Source: Alkalinema sp. CACIAM 70d (GTDB taxonomy: Bacteria > Cyanobacteriota > Cyanobacteriia > Leptolyngbyales > Leptolyngbyaceae). From it: DNA of 48,880 nt. This document shows positions 43,874 through 48,880 of this stretch, in pieces. Position numbers and translations under genes: made by a program. Below the pieces are notes generated by a model that saw only the letters and a list, made by a program, of their open reading frames with translations, ran no database searches and was not told where the DNA came from. Where the stretch lies: the NCBI GenBank assembly GCA_002148405.1, contig MUGG01000096.1:1-48880 (forward strand), in the 5' to 3' direction. How positions within the stretch are numbered: position 1 is the stretch's first letter; the number at the start of each line of letters is the position of its first letter.

Positions 43874-44170
43874 ATGTCTATTCAACTCAATTCTGAAGAT
43901 CGTCAAATCCTCATCCAACAACGGCTCAAGCGCTTCCGGAAGCAGTTCTTCCATGCGTTGGCAACCTGCCGCTTACAATTCTCTCGTCGCCGCGAATGCT
44001 TGGTCATCCATTGCCCAGAACCTTGGATTGTGGATTGTTTGCTGGAGGATGTCGAAGCTTTAGCAGAAGAAGCTCGTATTATTGTGGGAGCCCGAGTTCT
44101 TTCACTGTATTTTGTGGGCGAAGAAGTTTATCAGGCCAGTACGGAACCCAACGTTCCCTTGGCAAGCTAA
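43874..44170 (+). CDS. Small conserved protein, 98 aa
   Basis: The product opens SIQLNSEDRQILIQQRLKRF and continues RKQFFHALATCRLQFSRRRE, CLVIHCPEPWIVDCLLEDVE, with ARIIVGARVLSLYFVGEEVY near the end. It is a compact alpha/beta protein with three Cys and no signal peptide. I recall similar unnamed cyanobacterial proteins but no function. It stands alone ahead of thiD by 140 bases. Confidence 0.7.
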   Translation: MSIQLNSEDRQILIQQRLKRFRKQFFHALATCRLQFSRRRECLVIHCPEPWIVDCLLEDVEALAEEARIIVGARVLSLYFVGEEVYQASTEPNVPLAS

Positions 44171-44310
44171 CCGGAATGCCACACTAAATCTAAACCGTTG
44201 ACCCAAGCGATAGAGTTAAACTATTTTGAAGGAACAATTGGTCTACCCTGTTGTCTCCTGTTGTCTAAAGTTTATTGCTTGTCCTATATTGCTTGAGTCA
44301 GTAATTCTAT

Positions 44311-45183
44311 ATGTCTCTACAAGCTTCGCCCATCCCCCCGATCGTTCTAACGATCGCAGGCTCTGATAGTGGTGGTGGAGCAGGCATTCAAGCCGACTTA
44401 AAAACCTTTGCCTTCCATCGGGTACATGGGACTAGTGCCCTAACCTGTGTGACTGCCCAAAATACCCTTGGTGTGACACGGGTTGAAGCATTGCCCCCCG
44501 ACGCGGTGCTTGCCCAGGTCGAAGCGATCGTCCAAGATATGAATGTGCAAGCAGTCAAAACAGGAATGCTTCTGAACCAGGGAATTATGCTGGCGGTAAC
44601 AGAAATTGCCCAGCAACTGGCTTTCCAGAATTTAGTAGTGGATCCCGTTATGGTGTCACGGGCAGGGGTTCAACTCATTGGAGATGACGCGATCGAAATC
44701 CTGCGCGATCGCCTCCTCCCCCTCGCCGCGATCGCCACGCCCAATCGTTACGAAGCGCAGATTCTCACTGGCGTGGCCATCCACGACCTCACTGGGATGA
44801 AAACTGCTGCCCAGCAGATGTATCAACTGGGGCCGAAGGCGGTTTTGATTAAAGGTGGGGGTATGACTGGAGAACTGCGGGGTGTTGATGTGTGGTTTGA
44901 TGGGAGTCGTCTGGAAGTACTACGAACCCAGTGCGTTAATACCCCCCATACCCACGGTACAGGCTGCACACTGTCCGCTGCGATCGTCGCGAATTTAGCC
45001 TTGGGAGAAGATTTGTTCACCGCCACTTGCAAAGCGAAAGATTACGTTACACGGGCGTTGGGCTATGCTCTGAATATTGGTCAAGGTCAAGGCCCGGTGG
45101 GTCACTTCTTTCCGTTATTGACATCGCCAACGGTATCCTCAACCATTTCATCAACGGTGCCATCAACGGTGGAGAGAGGTTAG
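44311..45183 (+). CDS. thiD: Hydroxymethylpyrimidine/phosphomethylpyrimidine kinase
   Basis: 290 residues. PIVLTIAGSDSGGGAGIQAD and LKTFAFHRVHGTSALTCVTA are the family start. AVKTGMLLNQGIM, NLVVDPVMVSRAGVQLIGDD, AIATPNRYEAQILTG and the anion-hole/catalytic motif THGTGCTLSAAI complete the ribokinase fold, with Cys in GTGC. It phosphorylates HMP to HMP-P and HMP-PP for thiamine synthesis. A short Thr/Ser/Val tail (TVSSTISSTVPSTVE) is extra. The next gene starts 5 bases after the stop. No TPP riboswitch is recognisable upstream. Confidence 0.95.
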   Translation: MSLQASPIPPIVLTIAGSDSGGGAGIQADLKTFAFHRVHGTSALTCVTAQNTLGVTRVEALPPDAVLAQVEAIVQDMNVQAVKTGMLLNQGIMLAVTEIAQQLAFQNLVVDPVMVSRAGVQLIGDDAIEILRDRLLPLAAIATPNRYEAQILTGVAIHDLTGMKTAAQQMYQLGPKAVLIKGGGMTGELRGVDVWFDGSRLEVLRTQCVNTPHTHGTGCTLSAAIVANLALGEDLFTATCKAKDYVTRALGYALNIGQGQGPVGHFFPLLTSPTVSSTISSTVPSTVERG

Positions 45184-45188
45184 AACGC

Positions 45189-45653
45189 TTGTCAAATCAA
45201 AGACCCCTTGGACTGATCGCGATCGTACTTTATAAATGTTTTGTTGCAGGTCTGATGTTCGTGACGGCGATCGCGCTCCTGTTCACACTCAAGAATCACG
45301 ATCAACTGGCTGATTTTTCTGAAGCCTATCTGTTAGAAAGCAAACACCGAATTCTCAGCGCCTTAGTGGATCATTTACTGAATTTAAGTTCTAAAACGTT
45401 GCGATTGAGTGGATTCGGGGCATTGGCCTATTCTGGTGTGACGATCGTGGAAGCGGTTGGGCTATGGTACCGTAAGCTCTGGGCGGAATGGCTGGTGACT
45501 ATTTTGGTAGGAACTAGTGTCCCGTTTGAATTATACGAACTAGTCCATGGGTTTTCTCTTCTCAAAGTTCTAGTGCTTGGCGTCAATTTAGCCGTTCTGT
45601 TCTATCTGATCCAACAACTTCGGAAACAATATGCCAAGCATTCATCTCAATAG
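45189..45653 (+). CDS. DUF2127-type membrane protein
   Basis: The frame is open from 45027 but overlaps thiD; TTG 45189 has GGAGAGAGG just upstream and gives about 154 residues, starting SNQRPLGLIAIVLYKCFVAG. Four spans are likely (VAGLMFVTAIALLFTL, LSGFGALAYSGVTIVEAVGL, WLVTILVGTSVPFELYELVH, LLKVLVLGVNLAVLFYLIQQ). GLWYRKLWAEW and PFELYELV are the DUF2127 signature. Function unknown. Cotranscription with thiD is likely from the 5-base gap. Confidence 0.8.
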   Translation: MSNQRPLGLIAIVLYKCFVAGLMFVTAIALLFTLKNHDQLADFSEAYLLESKHRILSALVDHLLNLSSKTLRLSGFGALAYSGVTIVEAVGLWYRKLWAEWLVTILVGTSVPFELYELVHGFSLLKVLVLGVNLAVLFYLIQQLRKQYAKHSSQ

Positions 45654-45737
45654 TTGACCTAATATTTAGCTAAACATTCCAATCTCTATCCTCATTTCTC
45701 TTCTTCCACAGACAGATCAGTCTCTCCCCACAACGTT

Positions 45738-46235
45738 ATGCAAAGTCCACAACCGATTCCACCTAAACCTGGACAAGAGTCTGTTTGGGACTATCCCCGT
45801 CCCCCTCGATTGGAACCAACCCAGAAGCATATTCAAGTGATTTGTAATGGGGTAACGGTGGCGGATACCCATCGAGCCTATCGCGTGCTGGAAACCAGTC
45901 ATCCTCCGGTGTACTATATTCCCCTGGAAGATATTAATCAGACCTACCTGTTACCTTCCCCTAGGACGACCTTTTGTGAGTGGAAAGGGCAGGGTCGTTA
46001 TTACACGCTGGCGATCGGAAATGTCCAACTACCCAACGTCGCTTGGTATTACTCTGACCCGACCCCAGCCTTTGCAGCTATCAAAAATTACGTGGCTTTC
46101 TATGCGGCTCCGATGGAGGGGTGTTATGTGGATGGTGAGAAGGTGACGCCACAACCGGGGAGTTTCTATGGGGGTTGGATTACCCAGGATATCGTGGGGC
46201 CGTTTAAGGGCGAACCGGGATCTTGGGGTTGGTAG
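45738..46235 (+). CDS. DUF427 family protein
   Basis: 165 residues. VWDYPRPPRLEPTQKHIQVI, NGVTVADTHRAYRVLETSHP, PVYYIPLEDI, TFCEWKGQGRYYTL, AWYYSDPTPAFAAIKNYVAF and YVDGEKVTPQPGSFYGGWIT form the DUF427 fold, a small beta barrel found widely in bacteria with unknown biochemical role. The length and the GGW ending are typical. It lies in a plus-strand gene series but with no clear functional link to thiD or rbsK. Confidence 0.9.
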   Translation: MQSPQPIPPKPGQESVWDYPRPPRLEPTQKHIQVICNGVTVADTHRAYRVLETSHPPVYYIPLEDINQTYLLPSPRTTFCEWKGQGRYYTLAIGNVQLPNVAWYYSDPTPAFAAIKNYVAFYAAPMEGCYVDGEKVTPQPGSFYGGWITQDIVGPFKGEPGSWGW

Positions 46236-46292
46236 GATTGGCGGCTGGTAGAATTGGGGGTGAAATTTAGCCGCTGAGTTGGCGATCTGGCT

Positions 46293-47222
46293 ATGACGAT
46301 CGTTGTTTTTGGCAGCCTCAATATGGATTTGGTGACCCAGGTGCCTCGCTTGCCCCAGGCGGGAGAGACGCTGATGGGCCACCGTTTTTTCACGACGCCG
46401 GGGGGGAAGGGGGCTAATCAAGCGGTTGCCGCTGCGAAGCTGGGGGTTCCAACGGTGATGGTGGGACGGGTGGGTAATGATGGCTTTGGGCAGGAGTTGT
46501 TAGCCAGTTTGCAGTCCTATGGGGTGGAGACTGGGGCGATCACGATCGATCCGGAGATGCATTCTGGGGTGGCGGTGATTACGGTGGCGGATACGGGTGA
46601 GAACCAGATTTTGGGTGTTTTTGGGGCGAACGATCGGGTGGGTGACCCAGAGGTGCAGCGTTTATCCCCGTTACTGCCGATGACGAAGGTGCTTTTGCTG
46701 CAATTGGAAGTGGCGATCGAGGCGGTGCGGCAGGCGGCTCAGGCGGCAAAGCAGGCAGGGGTTTGTGTGGTTTTGGATCCCGCGCCTGTCCCTGGGGGAT
46801 CGATCGAGGATTTGTATCCCTACGTGGATATTTTGGTGCCGAATGAGGTGGAGGCTAGCCAATTGACGGGGATTGTGGTGAATTCACCGGAGACGGCCCA
46901 GCAAGCTGCCCAGCAGTTACAAGCCCAGGGAGCGAAGACGGTGATTGTGAAACTGGGGGCCCAAGGGGCGTTTTGCCGGACGCCGGAGGAGGAATTTTTT
47001 GTGCCTGCGTTTTCGGTGACGGCGATCGATTCTGTGGCGGCGGGGGATGCCTTTGCGGGGGGATTGGCGACGGCGATCGTGGAGGGAAAGTCGCTGCGGG
47101 AGGCGGTGGTGTGGGGTTCGGTGGCGGGGGCTTTGGCGACAACCCGGCGAGGGGCGCAGGTGGCCATGGCCGATCGATCGGAATTTGATGCCTTCCTGCA
47201 AACGGTTTCTCGGACAGGTTAG
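46293..47222 (+). CDS. rbsK: Ribokinase (PfkB family)
   Basis: 309 residues, the normal ribokinase length. VVFGSLNMDLVTQVPRLPQA, TPGGKGANQAVAAAKLG, GRVGNDGFG, VVLDPAPVP, ILVPNEVEAS, TVIVKLGAQGAF and the catalytic loop AIDSVAAGDAFAGGLA with the base Asp are all present. It phosphorylates ribose to ribose-5-phosphate. Exact sugar specificity cannot be proven from sequence, so another PfkB sugar kinase is possible. queD follows 34 bases later. Codon use is very G-rich, leaving the reverse strand open in several frames. Confidence 0.88.
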   Translation: MTIVVFGSLNMDLVTQVPRLPQAGETLMGHRFFTTPGGKGANQAVAAAKLGVPTVMVGRVGNDGFGQELLASLQSYGVETGAITIDPEMHSGVAVITVADTGENQILGVFGANDRVGDPEVQRLSPLLPMTKVLLLQLEVAIEAVRQAAQAAKQAGVCVVLDPAPVPGGSIEDLYPYVDILVPNEVEASQLTGIVVNSPETAQQAAQQLQAQGAKTVIVKLGAQGAFCRTPEEEFFVPAFSVTAIDSVAAGDAFAGGLATAIVEGKSLREAVVWGSVAGALATTRRGAQVAMADRSEFDAFLQTVSRTG

Positions 47223-47256
47223 GTAAGATTGGTTAGGTCATTGTCGTTATTTCCCC

Positions 47257-47646
47257 ATGCCTCGCTGGAAACTTGCCACTGAATTTCATTTTTCTGCTGC
47301 CCACCAAATCCGGGACTACAACGGGCCTTGCGGTCGGCTCCATGGTCACACCTATACGGTGAAACTGGAAGCGACGAGCGATCGGCTCCATGGGTCGGAA
47401 TATTGTCCCCATCCGGTGATGGTGGCGGATTTTCGGACGTTGCGCTGGGCGAAGAAGGATGTGACGAAGGGGGGACTGGATCACTGTGTGCTAAATGAGG
47501 TGATGCCACCGGAGTATGAGACGACGGCGGAAATGATTGCTAAGTATATCTACGACAAAACCAAGAAGATGTTGCCCGATGGGGTGAGGCTGAATGTGTC
47601 GGTTTCTGAGTCGCCGCATTCTTGGGCGGAGTATACGGATGATTAA
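47257..47646 (+). CDS. queD: 6-carboxy-5,6,7,8-tetrahydropterin synthase
   Basis: 129 residues. FHFSAAHQIRDYNGPCGRLH and GHTYTVKLEA hold the zinc ligands (H of AAHQ and the HGH pair) and catalytic Cys of the QueD/PTPS fold. MVADFRTLRWAKKDVTKGGL, DHCVLNEVMPPEYETTAEMI and VSVSESPHSWAEY complete it, with the pterin-binding Glu near the end. It makes CPH4 from dihydroneopterin triphosphate in queuosine synthesis. The next enzyme of the pathway, QueE, is the following gene, although a terminator-like hairpin lies between them. Confidence 0.93.
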   Translation: MPRWKLATEFHFSAAHQIRDYNGPCGRLHGHTYTVKLEATSDRLHGSEYCPHPVMVADFRTLRWAKKDVTKGGLDHCVLNEVMPPEYETTAEMIAKYIYDKTKKMLPDGVRLNVSVSESPHSWAEYTDD

Positions 47647-47716
47647 ATCGCGAGTGCAATACGGCTAGATCTGTAAAGTCTAGCGTTATGGAGTCGATCG
47701 AGGGTTGGTAAAAAAT

Positions 47717-47745
47717 AGAGGCGTGTCAGAACATTGCGCGTCTCT
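47717..47745 (+). terminator. Terminator between queD and queE
   Basis: AGAGGCGTG pairs with CGCGTCTCT (two G:U pairs) around an 11-nt loop and is followed by GTTTTTC and further T runs. The G:U pairs favour the plus-strand transcript. Confidence 0.7.
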
Positions 47746-47822
47746 GTTTTTCAATTTTGTCTGTTTTTCGGTTTTGTCTGAGTTGTTGTCATCGGAATTT
47801 TATTGTGGTTTCTTTTTCTAAT

Positions 47823-48488
47823 ATGTCTTCTAATCCATCTAATGTTGTAACAGACGATCGAACAGTGGAGAATAATCATCCTTCAGAATTGCAGAAATTG
47901 TTGCCGATCGTGGAGACGTTTCATTCTGTCCAAGGTGAGGGGGCTTGGGTTGGGGCGAATGCGTTTTTTATTCGGTTGGCGTTGTGTGATGTGGGTTGTC
48001 CTTGGTGTGATACGAAGATTTCCTGGAGTGATAAGCGTCATCCTCGGCGTTGCGTTGCGGATTTGGTTGCAGAGGCACAGTCTTGTCATCCCAGTTTTGT
48101 GGTGATTACGGGGGGTGAACCGTTGATGCATGATTTGTCAGAGTTGACGGAGGCTTTACGGCAAGCGGGTTTGCAGGTGCATTTGGAAACGTCGGGTGCC
48201 CATCCGTTAACGGGACAGTTTGATTGGATTACGCTGTCGCCGAAAATGTTTAAACCGCCGGTGGCGGAGATTTATGCCCATGTCCATGAATTGAAGGTTG
48301 TGATTTCTCAGCCTGAGGATTTTGCTTGGGCGGAGGAACAGTCGGCAAAGACGCCGGAATCGGTGGTGCGGTATTTGCAGCCAGAGTGGACGAGTGCAAA
48401 GGGGCAAAAGTTGGTGTTTGATTATGTGCTGGCGCATCCCCAGTGGCGGATTAGTTTGCAAACCCATAAGTTGTTGGGGGTTCGTTAA
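47823..48488 (+). CDS. queE: 7-carboxy-7-deazaguanine synthase
   Basis: About 221 residues from ATG 47823; an in-frame TTG at 47757 is earlier but less likely. LLPIVETFHSVQGEGAWVGA, NAFFIRLALCDVGCPWCDTK carries the radical-SAM cluster motif CxxxCxxC. VVITGGEPLMHD is the SAM-binding GGE motif, and HLETSGAHPL and DWITLSPKM the later strands. It turns CPH4 into CDG, the step after QueD. There is little Shine-Dalgarno signal before the ATG. Confidence 0.92.
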   Translation: MSSNPSNVVTDDRTVENNHPSELQKLLPIVETFHSVQGEGAWVGANAFFIRLALCDVGCPWCDTKISWSDKRHPRRCVADLVAEAQSCHPSFVVITGGEPLMHDLSELTEALRQAGLQVHLETSGAHPLTGQFDWITLSPKMFKPPVAEIYAHVHELKVVISQPEDFAWAEEQSAKTPESVVRYLQPEWTSAKGQKLVFDYVLAHPQWRISLQTHKLLGVR

Positions 48489-48658
48489 GGGGGAGTTTAG
48501 ATCGGTCTACGATCGACATCGGGCTGGTGAATCCTACGATCGGAGCAAGGTTAATATTTCGTTAGTTTTGTATGGTTGACTTGGGAGGAGTTTGTTCGTA
48601 GGCTGGTTTTTCATAGCGGTTGCCATGGACATCCTTCTTTCAGGAGATGGTTAGGTAG

Positions 48659-48840
48659 GAAGCATGGGGCCGCTGGGTTCCCGAAAATTTAGGCCACTAC
48701 CTGGGATTGCGGTCACAACCCCAAGTAGCTATCCCCCTCGCTGTTACAGCCAGCAAGGCGGCTTGTTGAGAATTTTAACATTCGATCGAGCCACTCTTGT
48801 TTGTGATGTCAAACGGGGTGGCTCTAAATTTTTGGGCTTC
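48659..48840 (+). ncRNA. 182-nt structured dispersed repeat, copy 2 (putative RNA)
   Basis: Same length as the copy at 2032-2213 and alignable end to end. The last hairpin region (positions 131-170) is identical between copies, and the middle hairpin (39-51 with 58-70) differs in sequence but not in pairing. Here positions 23-34 pair with 166-177 throughout, with one G:U pair. There is no coding gene upstream closer than queE (170 bases), so the element is intergenic. What lies downstream is outside the window. Confidence 0.7.
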
Positions 48841-48880
48841 TTTCCGCCCTCATCCCCAGCCCTTCTCCCGCAAACAGGAG
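48841..48880. repeat. Start of a common cyanobacterial intergenic repeat
   Basis: CCCTCATCCCCAGCCCTTCT, then CCCGCAAACAGGAG, matches what I recall of the CCCTTCTCCC...GGGAGAAGGG type of dispersed palindrome. It abuts the 182-nt element directly and is cut by the window end. Confidence 0.5.

Noticed and set aside
44171..44310. TPP riboswitch before thiD
   Set aside because: The interval lacks the CUGAGA and conserved ACCUGA-type core, so a TPP riboswitch is not supported.
46655..47200. Minus-strand frames of 60-115 codons opposite rbsK
   Set aside because: They arise from G-rich third positions of rbsK; the translations are Pro/Ala/Arg-rich with no start signals.

Overview
The window comes from a cyanobacterial chromosome. 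It encodes photosystem I subunit PsaL, a PedR-type redox regulator, an ammonium transporter with a perfect NtcA box, and several small proteins typical of cyanobacteria. The palindrome GCGATCGC (HIP1), with its CGATCG core, recurs throughout the GC-richer genes. Most genes have about 50 to 55 % GC by eye. The NACHT gene, the 14.5-21 kb stretch and the intergenic regions near 33 kb and 39 kb are clearly more AT-rich and poorer in HIP1, which marks them as accessory.

Layout. 1-2.6 kb: a SMI1/KNR4-type protein cut by the window edge, a TPR lipoprotein, a decayed DUF3574 gene, a small conserved gene preceded by a 182-nt structured repeat, and a small secreted peptide. 2.7-5.4 kb: a NACHT NTPase of the bacterial NLR-like type. 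5.5-14.5 kb: a membrane/coiled-coil protein, tRNA-Arg(CCG), an M23 peptidase, a TPR-FHA protein, an M16-like protein without its zinc motif, and secreted proteins. 14.8-20.7 kb: accessory region with an LGFP-repeat protein, nested remnants of IS1, IS630 and an Rpn-type gene, and a SinI-like restriction-modification pair whose methyltransferase carries an N-terminal DNA-binding domain. 20.9-28.2 kb: a phosphodiester glycosidase, a very large acidic protein, psaL, a membrane-anchored GNAT, and the compact operon pedR / 82-aa gene / hisS. 28.3-33 kb: a zinc-ribbon PP2C phosphatase followed by a CHAT-FHA protein. 33.9-38.2 kb: lipB, Uma2, nagA and a family 2 glycosyltransferase. 38.3-39 kb: a decayed IS1 copy. 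39.3-43.2 kb: amt, a copper chaperone-like protein and an acyltransferase. 43.9-48.5 kb: thiD, DUF2127, DUF427, rbsK, queD and queE, all on the plus strand. The window ends with a second copy of the 182-nt structured repeat.

Best candidates for something undescribed. (1) The 182-nt element occurs twice, at 2032-2213 (minus) and 48659-48840 (plus). The copies align without gaps at about 80 % identity, and their main hairpin shows three compensatory base-pair changes, so it is very probably a structured RNA. A relation to HEARO/omega RNAs is only a guess. (2) Nine units in exact 11-bp register, most with a TTGTCA/TTGACA-type core, lie upstream of the acyltransferase gene. (3) The SinI-like R-M pair has a DNA-binding domain fused to the methyltransferase, with inverted repeats placed like operators at both genes. 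(4) The PP2C/CHAT-FHA pair looks like a phospho-signalling module with a caspase-like output.

All assignments come from reading the sequence and from recalled family signatures. No database search was run.
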